64,000 bases of DNA from NCBI RefSeq assembly GCF_038502225.1, contig NC_091303.1, positions 22,887,297 through 22,951,296 of the forward strand, given 5' to 3'. This document shows positions 1-10,740 of this stretch, piece by piece; positions within the stretch are counted from its first letter, which is position 1; each line of letters opens with the position of its first letter. The notes under the pieces were generated by a model. The model was not told where the DNA came from, did not search any database, and saw only the letters and a program-made list of their open reading frames with translations. Made by a program: the position numbers and the translations under genes. The DNA is from Cherax quadricarinatus. Its lineage: Eukaryota; Arthropoda; Malacostraca; Decapoda; Parastacidae.

Positions 1-80
1 ATTATTATTATTATTATTATTATTAATTCAGAGACCTGGAGCACAGATCAAATTCCCTAGATCAAAAGCCCCTCACCACA
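1..80 (-). repeat. SINE fragment (GGTTTAG-tail family) fused to an ATT microsatellite
   Basis: Bases 1-26 are a pure ATT run. Bases 27-78, read on the minus strand, match the middle of the SINE seen complete at 36577-36737 (shared phrases GGTGAGGGGCT and GATCTAGGGAATT). A short piece of the same SINE's head, in the same orientation, sits at 396-410 (CTCCCTTGAGGGAA), so roughly 315 bases may have inserted between the two pieces. Confidence 0.6.
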
Positions 81-93
81 TACGTACGTACTA

Positions 94-175
94 CTACTAC
101 TACTACTGCTAATAATAATAATCATTATTATTATTATAACAATAATAATAATACAATATAATAGTAATAATAACA
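94..175. repeat. Imperfect trinucleotide microsatellite (ACT/ATT/TAA)
   Basis: Runs of CTA, TAATAA, ATT and AATAAT follow one another. The rest of the stretch to 395 has no recognisable gene. Confidence 0.8.
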
Positions 176-409
176 GTAAGAAGAAACTTCAAAAGGCTGC
201 CAGTAGTTGGCACCACCATCAGCAGAACATTGGTAACTACTACTAGTACACTTTTCACCTGTCTAGACTTAAGTAGGCATTTCTGCCCGAAATGCCTCAG
301 CATGATAGTGGCTTTCTTTGCTCCAATCATATTATGATACGTAAACACACATTGTAACCTTTGCAAAGAAATATATATTTTATTTATTTATTTAAGGAAC
401 CTCCCTTGA

Positions 410-526
410 GGGAAACGTTCGCATCCTGAAATTTCTTTCGTATCCTGAAGCAAAAAATCGACCGAACAACAGTTCGTACCCTGAAAAATTCGCATGGTGA
501 GGCGTTCATAACCCAAGGTTCCACTG
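410..526 (+). mobile_element. 3' terminus of a Tigger/pogo-like DNA transposon
   Basis: The segment ends in CAAGGTTCCACTG followed by TA, the same terminal phrase that closes the elements at 11979-13080 and 24294-25657. Only the end is present and no matching left terminus is visible. Confidence 0.5.
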
Positions 527-619
527 TATATGTATTATAATCTTTCATGGTATGTGTTTGTGTTTTGGTACGTGTGTGGGGAGAGGCAGCACTGTAGATA
601 AAAAACTCTTTACTGCATT

Positions 620-1020
620 TAACAAACTAATCCATATTTCATAGGCATGCAGCAACTGCCACATTGCTTCCTTATCATACCAAAAGTATGAAATTTGATG
701 GAAAACTTACAGAATTACGCAGGTGCATCAGCAATTTTGCCAACTATGAGTCCTTTCTTAAGTCAATTTCACTGCTAAATTCGTAGGTATTTGACTAGTA
801 TGCCTTCTGTTATATTGATTGAGGACAAGAAACCCACCCATTCAACTATTACAACTACCCTACAAAATGCACAATTTTACAAAAAATTAAAAAATACCAG
901 TTTCAAATTAAAGTGCAATATAAACAATGTAGATATTCCTTGCTCTAAAACAACATTTTTTCTGTTCATTATTCACATCCCCAGGCCTCTTCCATATTAC
1001 ACTTGTCTTCCATTTTGAGT
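620..1020 (+). mobile_element. Decayed internal piece of the piggyBac-like element family
   Basis: This aligns by eye with the interior of the complete element at 15332-16382: AAATTTGATGGAAAACT is shared, followed by matching stretches around TTCACTGCTAAATT and ACAATGTAGATATTCC. Neither terminus is present and there is no open transposase frame. Confidence 0.5.
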
Positions 1021-1028
1021 TCATAATC

Positions 1029-1225
1029 TCACACACTGGAGGTGGGAAGTGCAGTGCCTGCACTATGAAGGAGGGGTGAAGATATGTTGCAGTTTTTGAA
1101 CTGTGGTATTGCCATGCCTCTGGTAAGACTGTTGGAGTGAATGATGATAAAAGTGTTTCTTCTTTTTTGGGTCACCCTGCCTTGGTGGGAAATGGCCGAT
1201 GTGTTAAAAGAAAAATTACACAAAA
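1029..1225 (+). mobile_element. RTE LINE, 3'-end fragment
   Basis: This is the non-coding 3' end of the RTE family found more completely at 8014-10894. The shared parts are GGAGGTGGGAAGT.CAGTG, the spacer about TGTTGGAGTGAATGATG, and the tail GGGTCACCCTGCCTTGGTGG followed by GGCCGATGTGTTAAAAG. It is 5'-truncated with no coding sequence left. Confidence 0.7.
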
Positions 1226-1384
1226 ATAGATTTTATCTATTTCCTGGAAAATAAAATATAACCAGGAATAATTGCTCATGATTTATCATATCCCAATAAT
1301 TGAATCAGACCTATTAAAAAATGATAAAACAGACTGGGGACATAGGGGATCCTTAACTGTCCTCAGGAAAATCAACAAAAATCA

Positions 1385-1790
1385 AATCTTTTTGCTTTCA
1401 ACATACTGGCTTTATCCCACCGAAGCAGGGTGGCCCAAAAAGAAAAACAAAAGTTTCTCTTTTTAAATTTAGTAATGTATACAGGAGAAGGGGTTACTAG
1501 CTCCTTGTTCCCGGCATTTTAGTCACCTTTTACAATATGCATGGCTTACGGGGGAAGAATTCTATTCCACTTACCCATGGAGATAAGAGGAAATAAGCAA
1601 GAAGAAGAACTAGTAAGAAAATAGAAGAAGATGGGTGTGTATATATATGCTTGTACATGCATGTGTAGTGTGACCTAAGTGTAAGAAGTAGCAAGATGTA
1701 CCTGAAATCTTGCATGTTTATGAGACAGAGAAAAGACACCGGCAATCCTATCAACATGCGAAACAATTACAGGCTTTCATTTTACACTCA
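1385..1790 (-). repeat. SINE-like repeat of about 440 bp, copy 1
   Basis: On the minus strand this matches the copy at 13272-13737 along its length, including the phrases GTAAGCCATGC, GGGGCTAGTAACCCC and AAAGAGAAACTTT. Its 3' end carries GGGCCACCCTGC, the same tail as the RTE LINEs in this window. I see no real reading frame. Confidence 0.7.
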
Positions 1791-1870
1791 CTTATAATAA
1801 TAATATCTTTATGTTTACAAATACATGTACAAGGTATACAGGCCTAGCTGACATCAATGACATACTACTA

Positions 1871-3107
1871 CAGTGGACCCCCGGTTATCGGCCAATTTGG
1901 TGATCGGCCGATTTTTCAGCTCCCAGTTATCAGCCGTTAATTCAGTGATCGGCCGTTTGGGACATGTCCGTCTGCCAGCTGGGGCCACTTGCGCATCAGT
2001 TTGGCTGTGTCTCTTGGTGGCTGAGGAAGCTTCTGCTCATACATCCAAACATTTCGCATATTTCCCATTGTAGTTTGTGTTATTTTTGCAGTGCAACTGT
2101 AAAATAAGTAACCATGGCTCCGAAGAATGTTCCTGTGATCAAGAAAGTGAGAAAACACCATGGAATTTAAGTGTGAAGTGTAGCAGGCATGCAGGGAGTG
2201 TAGCAGACATGCAGGAAGTGTAGCAAGCATGCAGGGAGTGTAACAGGCATGCAGGAAGTGTAGCAGCCATGCAGGAAGTGTAGCAAGCATGCAGGGAGTG
2301 TAACAGGCATGCAGGGAGTGTAGCAGGCATGCAGGGAGTGTAGCAAGCATACAGGAAGTGTAGCAGGCATGCAGGGAGTGTAGCAGGCATGCAGTGAGTG
2401 TAGCAGGCATGCAGGGAGTGTAGCAGGCATACAGAAGGTGTAACTGGCATGCAGGAAGTGTAGCAGGCATACAGGAAGTGTAGCAGGCATACAGGAAGTG
2501 TAGCAAGCATGCAGGAAGTATAGCAGGCATGCAGGAAGTGTAGCAAGCATGCAGGAAGTGTAGCAAGCATGCAGGGAGTATAGCAGGCATGTAGGAAGTA
2601 TATCAGGCATGCAGAGAATGTAGCAAGCATACAGGAAGTGTAGCAGACATGCAGGAAATGTAGCAGGCATGCAGGAAGTGTAGCAGGAATGCAGGAAGTG
2701 TAGCAGGCATGTAGAGAGAGTAGCAAGCATACAGAAAGTGTAACAGGCATGCAGGGAGTGTAGCAGGCATACAGTGTAACAGCCATGCAGGAAGTGTAGC
2801 TGGTCCTAGTGGCATTAAAAGACCATGAAGGGAAGTAACCCCAGATAAGGACTTGGTACCTGAAGGGGGATTCCCCTTCCAAACACTAAGCCCTCCCTCT
2901 TTCCTCCTCCCTATCTTCCAGAAGCCAGCATTAGTCTTCAATAAAGGTATGTAATATTTATATAATTGTTAAAAAAATTATTTTTTGTGTGAATATTTTT
3001 GTCTGGAACGAATTAATTGTATTTCTATTAATTCTTGTGGGAAATATTATTTCGGTTTTCGGCCGACCTTCTGGAACGGATTACAGCCGATAACCAAGGG
3101 TCCACTG
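1871..3107 (+). mobile_element. Tigger/pogo-like DNA transposon, core replaced by a minisatellite
   Basis: The element opens with CAGTGGACCCCCGGTTATCGG and closes with CCGATAACCAAGGGTCCACTG; the termini are inverted and flanked by TA, the usual Tc1/mariner-pogo target. A remnant of the transposase N-terminus begins at 2114 (MAPKNVPVIKKVRKH, then a stop), and near 2810-2880 a remnant of the C-terminal coding region matches the element at 11979 (AGCTGGTCCTAGTGGCATTA). Everything between, including the DDE catalytic part, is gone and its place is taken by a 20-bp tandem array. It is non-autonomous and decayed. Confidence 0.75.
2170..2808. repeat. 20-bp minisatellite inside a Tigger-like element
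   Basis: About 32 copies of a unit close to TGTAGCAGGCATGCAGGGAG. Common variants are AAGCATGC, GCATACAG and GGAAG for GGGAG. Because 20 is not a multiple of 3 and the unit lacks stops on the minus strand, all three minus frames stay open for hundreds of bases. These are artefacts, not genes. Confidence 0.95.
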
Positions 3108-3116
3108 TATATAGAA

Positions 3117-3378
3117 AGCTGCTTGTTATGCAGAGCATTTCGGGCAAATTAAGTCAGTTTTGTCCCAGGATGCGACCCACACTAATCGACTAGCACCCAG
3201 GTACCCATTTTACTGATGGGTGAACATAGACAACCAGTGTAAGGAAACACACCCAATGTTTCTACCCTCGTCGGGAATTGAACCTGGGCCCTCACCATGT
3301 GAAGCGAGAGCTTTAACCACCAGGCCTTGGTAGTACCTCCCTAGGTGGTTGCTATCTAGCAACCTACCACCTAGGCAG
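3117..3378 (-). repeat. tRNA-derived SINE
   Basis: Read on the minus strand there is an A-box-like GGCCTGGTGGTTAAAGC (near 3310-3326) and a perfect B box GGTTCAATTCC (3274-3284), the internal RNA polymerase III promoter of a tRNA. The head, GGTAGGTTGCTAGATAGC, resembles the head of the 440-bp repeat at 13272. The region downstream on the minus strand contains TGTTTCC-type and GGATGCGACC-like segments shared with the SINE at 61284-61535. Confidence 0.75.
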
Positions 3379-3379
3379 A

Positions 3380-3760
3380 AATCAAATATTTCCACTATTT
3401 TGAGCCCAATTTCAAGCTACTTCCAGTCTTGAAGTGAATGCAGATCATCCCTTTCTTTCAAATAATACCAAGAAATGGCCAATAAAACCATAAAAACCAT
3501 AGTAGAACACAACTAAGTTGCTATTTTAAACCGAACGCATGGTCAGGTTTTGCTTCTCCCATCATGCATCGTGTGGGGCAGGAATTTTTTTTATACTGTG
3601 CACACTCACTGTTCAAACCATTTCTCTCATATCTAGGCCAGAATTTACCACTTATCTTATCTGAGTGAGATGAGCTCAGTGATGTAGTTCTATCTGACAG
3701 TCACTGAAAGAGTTAAGGTTAAAAGATTTGGTAAATGTAAGAATACGGTTTACTCTTACC
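3380..3760 (+). mobile_element. Decayed right part of the piggyBac-like element family
   Basis: The order of short motifs matches 15990-16386: a TTGAGCCCAATTTCAAG segment, ATCATGCATCGTG, a T-rich run, TACTGTGCACACTCACTG, then GACAGTCACTGAAAGAGTTAA as a degraded terminus. There is no coding capacity. Most of 3761-4118 is AT-rich and is presumably intron of the gene that follows. Confidence 0.45.
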
Positions 3761-4118
3761 ATAGATACTTTGTTGTTTATTTTATAGCTGTTTTATGGAA
3801 ACCACAATTGTTTTTCAAACAATAAGCAACAACAACAGAGCAAACAAACAACAGCTGCATTACTCACAAAACTGTAATAACAAGATTGCAAACTAGGTGG
3901 TGCTCAAACCCATGGCAAGTGAGCAAGCATGGCTTCGAGCTCCGCCCATTTTGTGATTTAATTAACACTATTCTTTTACTGTAATTTAGAACACTTAATT
4001 CCTTGGTTACTGTTTGTATCATGTAGTTGTACTTTTTTTTCATGCCAGTCTTTTCTAGATCTGTATAATGCTTTCATTTCTATTCTATTACTGTAATTTA
4101 AATTTTTTGTATTTGCAG

Positions 4119-4586
4119 AGCGGGTCTTTACAATAATGCTCTTGTTGTAGCAAACATGGCATTGGAAATTTCACCAAAGTTTGTCGTCATCCATTTTACA
4201 ATGGCAAATATATATGCTGCAAAGGTATGTGTTTTCATTGCAAGTTTTAAAAAGGCTGTAAGTCTCATTAATAATTATGTAATAGAAAATTGTTATTTTG
4301 CTAAAGTGTGGAAAGTAAATGTGTTAAAGTCTTCACAGAGTTAACATTGCATAATTTTTATCATGCTATTGGTATGTCATGTAGGGTTTGCACATGGAAA
4401 TTTAGCAAATTATACAAGCATATTTCCTAATTTTACACTTTATTTGCTTTGCAGGGTGATCTGGAGAAAGCCACGGCATTTTATCAGTCTACTCTAGCTC
4501 TTCAGTCTTCTTTTGAGCCAGCTAGGGATAGATTAAGAGCCATTCAATGTGCCACTCTTAGTGATGATACTGCAGTAAAAACCTGA
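4119..4586 (+). CDS. TPR-repeat protein, last two coding exons (TTC17-like)
   Basis: Two exons are joined by a 230-base intron. Exon 4119-4224 follows a TTTGCAG acceptor (one base completes a split codon, then 35 codons) and ends at a GTATGT donor. Exon 4455-4586 follows TTTGCAG and has 43 codons plus TGA. The peptide has the pattern of tetratricopeptide repeats: NNALVVANMALEISP then FVVIHFTMANIYAAK, followed by GDLEKATAFYQSTLALQ and FEPARDRLRAIQC. TPRs are helix pairs used for protein binding. The fit to the C-terminus of TTC17 is from memory and not certain. Upstream exons are not visible and probably lie before the window. This is the only clear host gene here; flanking DNA is transposon-rich. 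Confidence 0.85.
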
Positions 4587-4610
4587 TAAGAGTTCTAGGC
4601 ACTTAAATTA

Positions 4611-4616
4611 AATAAA
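4611..4616 (+). terminator. Polyadenylation signal of the TPR gene
   Basis: AATAAA lies 25 bases after the TGA stop, which implies a very short 3' UTR if it is used. No other canonical AATAAA is seen before the RTE copy at 5203. Bases 4617-5202 are otherwise AT-rich with no recognisable feature. Confidence 0.6.
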
Positions 4617-5202
4617 ACAGTGTAATCACTAAATATGCCACACCTGTCACAAGCTGGAGCCTAATGTCCAAAACAAGTTTTGGAACCAATTGAAGCATCT
4701 CTTGACAGATCATCCCATAAGCATAGCTCAAGTATACCTAATATATATTGTGCAATACTGTATACATTTAAATTTAATATTAAAAGCTGTATGATAATAA
4801 TACATGAATCTACAATGCAAAAGATTCTGAGTGATGGATTATACATTATTAGTAATCAAATCATATTCAAGTGGGTATAATTCAGTTTTGTACTTTTTTA
4901 AGTAACTGCAAAGGACTATGGTTTTCATATAGAAATTATGATAATTGCTTATAAAATTTGCTAAAACGTTTCAGTTCACCACCATGAAATAGGTGAAAAA
5001 TAAGAATCAAGATGCATAAAACAGTAAAAACACTCTTCTACACTCCTTACTTATTCAGGTGCATATCCAGTGACTCATACCTTGCTTTTACATCTTTCTT
5101 ATTTTGACTTCATTGGCATCTCACTTAGGTAGGGTAATCAAAAAAATTTAATTCCCCAGATGCTTCCCATAATTATGATTGTAATGTCTCGGAAAAAAGG
5201 TA

Positions 5203-5900
5203 AGTGGCACATTGAGGTATCTGTGGAGACAAAAAAATGTTAACCATGGAGGCAGAGAAGAGAATGCATGAGAGTAAAGTGGTACCAACACTCTTATATG
5301 GGTGTGAAGCATGGGTTGTAAATGATGCAGCAAGGGGGAGGCAGGAGGCAGTGAAGACGTCATTTCTAAGAGCAATGTGTGGCGTAAATATTATGCAGAG
5401 AATTAGTAGTGTGGAAATTAGGAGGTGAGAAGTACTAAAAGTAGTATTCAGAGGGCTGAAGAGAGGTTGTTTGGTCATTTAGAGAGGATGGAGCAAAATA
5501 GAATGGCTTGGAGTGTGTATAAATCTGTACTGGATGGGAGGAGGGTTAGGGGTCATCCTAGGAAAGGATGGAGGGAGGGGGTAAAAGAGGTATGTGTGAG
5601 CATGTTAGGTGAGTGTGAATGGAGAGTAATGTTTTTTGGGACCTGACGAGCTGTTGGAGAGTGAGCAGGGTAATATTTTATGAAGTGATTCAGGGAAACC
5701 AGTTAGCTGAACTTGAGTTCTGAAGGTGGGAAGTACAATGTCTGCACTTTTAAGGAGAGGTTTGGAATATTGGCTGTTTGGAGTGACATCTAAACTGTTG
5801 CATCTAAGTGCCTCTGCAAACAGTGATGTGTGTGAGTAACAGTGAAAGTGTTTTGTTTTTGGGTCACCCTGCCTTGGTGGGAGACAATTGACGTGTTGAA
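5203..5900 (+). mobile_element. RTE LINE, 5'-truncated 3' copy
   Basis: The copy begins inside the RT C-terminal region and reads LTMEAEKRMHESKVVPTLLY, then YGCEAWVVNDAARGRQEAV and MCGVNIMQRISSVEIRR, matching the RTE copies at 28450 and 8014. A stop follows EIRR and further frameshifts break the rest (5425-5646 continues with EERLFGHLERMEQNRMAW in another frame). The 3' end has the GGGTCACCCTGCCTTGGTGG tail, then an AT microsatellite. Confidence 0.8.
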
Positions 5901-5915
5901 AATATATATATATTA

Positions 5916-5932
<17 letters not shown>
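5899..5932. repeat. AT microsatellite between two RTE tails
   Basis: An AT dinucleotide run separates the + strand RTE tail ending near 5900 from the minus strand RTE tail starting near 5933, so the two LINEs lie tail to tail. Confidence 0.85.
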
Positions 5933-5947
<15 letters not shown>

Positions 5948-7070
5948 CAACAAGTTGGCCATCTCCCACCGAGGCAGGGTGACCCAAAAAAGAAAGAAAA
6001 TCCCCAAAAAGAAAATGCTTTCATCATCATTCAACACTTTCACCACACTCACACATAATCACTGTTTTTGCAGAGGTGCTCAGAATACAACAGTTTAGAA
6101 GCATATACATATAAAGATACACAACATATCCCTCCAAACTGCCAATATCCCAAACTCCTCCTTTAAAGTGCAGGCATTGTGCTTCCCATTTCCAGGACTC
6201 AAGTCCGACTATATGAAAATAACCGGTTTCCCTGAATCCCTTCACTAAATATTACCCTGCTCACACTCCAACAGATCGTCAGGTCCCAAGTATCATTCGT
6301 CTCCATTCACTCCTATCTAACACGCTCATGCACGCTTGCTGGAAGTCCAAGCCCCTCGCCCACAAAACCTCCTTTACCCCCTCTTTCCAACCCTTTCAAG
6401 GATGGCCCCTACCCCTCCTTCCTTCCCCTATAGATTTATATGCTTTCCATGTCATTCTACTTTGATCCATTCTCTCTAAATGACCAAACCACCTCAACAA
6501 CCCCTCTTCTGCCCTCTGACTAATGCTGTTATTAACTCCACACCTTCTCCTAATTTCCACACTCCAAATTTTCTGCATAATATTTACACCACACATTGCC
6601 CTCAGACAGGACATCTCCACTGCCTCCAACCGTCTCCTCGCTGCTGCATTTACCACCCAAGCTTCACATCCATATAAGAGTGTTGGTACTACTATACTTT
6701 CATACATTCCCTTCTTTGCCTCCATAGATAACGTTTTTTGACTCCAAATATACCTCAACGCACCACTCACCTTTTTTCCCTCATCAATTCTATGATTAAC
6801 CTCATCCTTCATAAATCCATCCGCCGACACGTCAACTCCCAAGTATCTGAAAACATTCACTTCTTCCATGCTCCTCCTCCCCAATTTGATATCCAATTTT
6901 TCTTTATCTAAATCATTTGATACCCTCATCACCTTACTCTTTTCTATGTTCACTTTCAATTCTCTACCTTTACACACATTCCCAAACTCATCCACTAACC
7001 TTTGCAATTTTTCTTTAGAATCTCCCATAAGCACAGTATCATCAGCAAAAAGTAACTGTGTCAATTCCCA
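5933..7070 (-). mobile_element. RTE LINE, 5'-truncated copy with RT C-terminal half
   Basis: On the minus strand an open frame of 222 codons (6396-7064) starts MTQLLFADDTVLMGDSKEKL, so it keeps the RT catalytic FADD motif, then VFRYLGVDVSADGFMKDEVN, LLYGCEAWVVNAAARR and EGLLRWFGHLERMDQSRM. Downstream is the usual 3' UTR, ending in the CACC..GCC tail and an A-rich end (poly T on the plus strand). The break at about 7070 falls just before FADD, typical of 5' truncation during target-primed reverse transcription. It abuts the + strand I-group LINE at 7073. Confidence 0.85.
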
Positions 7071-7072
7071 TT

Positions 7073-8013
7073 TTGGTAGCAGCCTCCCTTCAGAATGCGA
7101 TTGACCAAGTTTCCAATTGGACTGCTTTTCTTGGCTTTAAATTTTCTAGTACGAAATCCCGTTTCATTACCTTCACTAGACGTCCCCTTATCCCAGATAT
7201 TATATTGTATTTACATGGCTCACGTATTTCAGGTTATGATAGGGTTAAGTTTCTTGGCCTTCTCTTTGATCACCGATTGACATGGAAACCTCACGTTTCA
7301 TCTTTGAAGGCAACTTGCCATGGTCGGCTGAATCTCCTGAAAATTCTCACGCATCGTTCATGGGGAGCAGATCACCGAACTCTTCTCCGTTTGCATTCCA
7401 TTCTAGTCTTGCCCAAGCTGGATTATGGAGACCAAGTCTATTCCGCAGCTTCTCCTCTCACTCTCTCTCTCAGATCCCATTCATCATCAAGGCCTATGTT
7501 TATGCCTTGGTAACTTTCGTTCATCCCCAGTTAAAAGCCTCTCTGTTGAGGTGAATGTCCCTTCCTTAGCTGATCATCTCGATGCTCATTGCCATCGTTA
7601 TTCTGTCCACTCTCATGACCTTCGTGTTCCGTCTACGTATAGGTTGGTCTCAGACATTAGTGAAAGCCCATTATTTCTTCAATGCCCCTGCTTTACTCCG
7701 ATCATTTTTTTTTTCGTCTTCACTCAATCCGGTCTTCTCTCCACTTACCTTCCTTGCATGTTCATTTAGCGTCTGCCTTCTCCCTTCCCCCTTGGGAGGT
7801 TTCGACTGCTTCTCACCCTCTTTTTCTTGATCACTTCCGATCGCATGCTCATGCCGTTGCTGTTTATACGGATGGTTCCAAATCTTCTGATAGTGTGGGG
7901 TTCGCAGCAGTGTTCCCTGACAATGTTGTCCGAGGACATTTGTTAGAATTGGCTAGTATTTTTACTGCTGAGTTGTATGTCATCCTCGTCGCACTTCTCT
8001 GTATTGCATATAT
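7073..8013 (+). mobile_element. I-group LINE copy 1, RT end and RNase H start (first part)
   Basis: Reading frames match the longest copy at 42330-48905. 7073-7500 gives the RT thumb region, with FKFSSTKSRFITFTRRP, FLGLLFDHRLTWKPHVSSLK and LPKLDYGDQVYSAAS. After frameshifts, 7855-8010 gives the RNase H start AVAVYTDGSKSSDSVGFAAV and ELYVILVALLCIAY. The copy is cut at 8013 by an RTE insertion and resumes at 10895 at exactly the matching codon. It is 5'-truncated and several indels make it non-functional. Confidence 0.8.
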
Positions 8014-8361
8014 TTTTTATTATTATTTATTAACGCACTGGCCAATTCCCACAAAGGCAGGGTGGCCCGAAAAAGAAAATCTTTCACCATCATTCATTCC
8101 ATCACTGTCTTGCCAGAAGGGTGCTTTACTCTACAGTTTTTAAACTGCAACATTAACACCCATCCTTCAGAGTGCAGGCACTGTACTTCCCATCTCCAGG
8201 ACTCAAGTTCACCCTGCCGGTTTCCCTGAATCCCTTCATAAATGTTACTTTGCTCACACTCCAACAGCACGTCAAGTATTAAACACCATTTGTCTCCATT
8301 CACTCCTATCAAACACGCTCACGCATGCCCACTGGAAATTCAAGCCTCTCGCACACAAAAC

Positions 8362-10246
8362 CTACTTTACCCCCTCCCTCCAACCTTTCCTAGGCCGACC
8401 CCTACCCCGCCTTCCTTCCACTACAGACTGATACACTCTTGAAGTCATTCTGTTTCGCTCCATTCTCTCTACATGTCCGAACCACCTCAACAACCCTTCC
8501 TCAGCCCTCTGGACAACAGTTTTGGCAATCGCGCACCTCCTCCTAACTTCCAAACTACGAATTCTCTGCATTATGTTCACACCACACATTGCCCTCAGAC
8601 ATGACATCTCCACTGCCTCCAGCCTTCTCCTCGCTGCAACATTCATCACCCATGCTTCACACCCATATAAGAGCGTTGGTAAAACTATACTCTCATGCAT
8701 TCCCCTCTTTGCCTCCAAGGACAAAGTTCTTTGTCTCCACAGACGCTTAAGTGCACCGCTCACCCTTTTCCCCTCATCAATTCTATGATTCACCTCATCT
8801 TTCATAGACCCATCCGCTGACACGTCCACTCCCAAATATCTGAATACATTCACCTCCTCCATACTCTCTCCCTCCAATCTGATATCCAATCTTTCATCAC
8901 CTAATCTTTTTGTTATCCTCATAACCTTACTCTTTCCTGTATTCACTTTTAATTTTCTTCTTTTACATACCCTACCAAATTCATCCTCCAACCACTGCAA
9001 CTTCTCTTCAGAATCTCCCAAGAGCACAGTGTCATCAGCAAAGAGCAACTGTGACAACTCCCACTTTGTGTGATTCTTTATCTTTTAACTCCACGCCTCT
9101 TGCCAAGACCCTCACATTTACTTCTCTTACAACCCCATCTATAAATATATTAAACAACCATGGTGACATCACACATCCTTGTCTAAGGCCTACTTTTACT
9201 GGGAAATAATCTCCCTCTTTCCTACATACTCTGACTTGAGCCTCACTATCCTCGTAAAAATTCTTCACTGCTTTCAGTAACCTACCTCCTATACCATACA
9301 CCTGCAACATCTGCCACATTGCCCCCCTATCCACCCTGTCATACGCCTTTTCCAAATCCATAAATGCCACAAAAACCTCTTTAGCCTTATCTGAATACTG
9401 TTCACTTATATGTTTCACTGTAAACACCTGGTCCACACACCCCCTACCTTTCCTAAAGCCTCCTTGTTCATCTGCTATCCTATTCTCCATCTTACTCTTA
9501 ATTCTTTCAATAATAACTCTACCATACACTTTACCAGGTATACTCAACAGACTTATCCCCCTATAATTTTTGCACTCTCTTTTGTCCTCTTTGCCTTTAT
9601 ACAAAGGAACTATGCATGCTCTCTGCCAATCCCTAGGTACCTTACCCTCTTCCATACATTTATTAAATAATAGCACCAACCACTCCAAAACTATATCCCC
9701 ACCTGCTTTTAACATTTCTATCTTTATCCCATCAATACCAGCTGCCTTACCTCCTTTCAGTTTACCTACTGCCTCACGAACTTCCTCCACACTCACAACT
9801 GACTCTTCCTCACTCCTACAAGATGTTATTCCTCCTTGCCCTATACACGAAATCACAGCTTCCCTATCTTCATCATCATTTAACAATTCCTCAAAATATT
9901 CCCTCCATCTTCCCAATACCTCTAACTTTCCATTTAATAACTCTCCTCTCCTATTTTTAACTGACAACTCCATTTGTTCTCTAGGCTTCCTCAACTTGTT
10001 AATCTCACTCCAAAACTTTTTCTTATTTTCAACAAAATTTGTTGATAACATCTCACCCACTCTCTTATTTGCTCTCTTTTTACATTGCTTCACCACTCTC
10101 TTAACCTCTCTCTTTTTCTCCATATACTCTTCCCTCCTTGCTTCACTTCTACTTTGTAAAAACTTCTCATATGCTAACTTTTTCTCCCTTACTACTCTCT
10201 TTACATCATCATTCCACCAATCGCTCCTCTTCCCTCCCGCACCCAC
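8362..10246 (-). pseudogene. RTE reverse transcriptase, nearly intact
   Basis: Two open frames on the minus strand, 10246-9035 (403 codons) and 9057-8362 (231 codons), form one RT region broken by a single frameshift at about 9060. The first holds a basic linker (KREVKRVVKQCKKRANKR), the RT start (KGGKAAGIDGIKIEMLKAGG), motif A FMDLEKAYDRV and motif B GLRQGCVMSPWLFN. The second holds the catalytic FADDTVLLG, then YLGVDVSADGSMKDEVN, YGCEAWVMNVAARRR and RPRKGWREGVK, followed by a stop where the copy at 28450 continues to FGT. In life this enzyme copies its own RNA at a nick made by its endonuclease. I chose RTE rather than CR1 because of the FADDTVLL, LYGCEAW and RGRPRKGW motifs. Confidence 0.88.
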
Positions 10247-10603
10247 TTTCCACTAGATTTTTAAACCTGCCCCATACCTCTGACCCCATTGCCTATGCTC
10301 TCATTAGCCCATCTATCCTCCAATAGCTGTTTATATCTTACCCTAACTGCCTCCTCTTTTAGTTTATAAACCTTCACCTCTCTCTTCCCTGATGCTTCTA
10401 TTCTCCTTGTATCCCATCTACCTTTTACTCTCAGTGTAGCTACAACTAAAAAGTGATCTGATATATCTGTGGCCCCTCTATAACATGTACATCCTGAAGT
10501 CTACTCAACAGTCTTTTATCTACTAATACATAATCCAACAAACTACTGTCATTTCGCCGTACATCATATCATGTATACTTATTTATCCTCTTTTTCTTAA
10601 AAT

Positions 10604-10740
10604 ATTTATTTATTTATTTATTTAGTAATTTGAGCATACATACAGAGGTACAAAAAAATACAGGTAAGAGCAGCATGCCAAAGCCACTTATATGCATAGC
10701 ATTACGGGCTGGCTTAAAATTAACTTAAGATGTAGTATTA
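10604..10740. repeat. Short repeat inserted in the RTE endonuclease
   Basis: The endonuclease sequence stops after AAAATAT and resumes at GTAGTATTACC, as judged by comparison with 31550-31590. The insert starts with a TTTA run and contains ATACAGAGGTACAAAAAA and GCATTACGGGCTGGCTTAA. A similar GCATTTCGGGCAAATTAAG phrase occurs at 3138 next to a tRNA-SINE, so this is probably SINE-derived. Confidence 0.55.

Noticed and set aside
2170..2808. CRISPR-like regular array
   Set aside because: The units are directly adjacent without unique spacers, and the genome is eukaryotic.
1937..2941. Four overlapping minus strand frames of 112-247 codons, Cys/His/Leu-rich
   Set aside because: Produced by the 20-bp minisatellite, which is stop-free in every minus frame. 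Cys/His spacing only mimics zinc fingers.
3274..3326. tRNA gene
   Set aside because: A and B boxes are present, but the sequence does not fold to a cloverleaf and is embedded in a SINE. The same applies to 61475-61535 and 63755-63809.
9570..10256. 228-codon plus strand frame
   Set aside because: Antisense shadow of the RTE RT; the minus strand reads a clear RT through the same bases.
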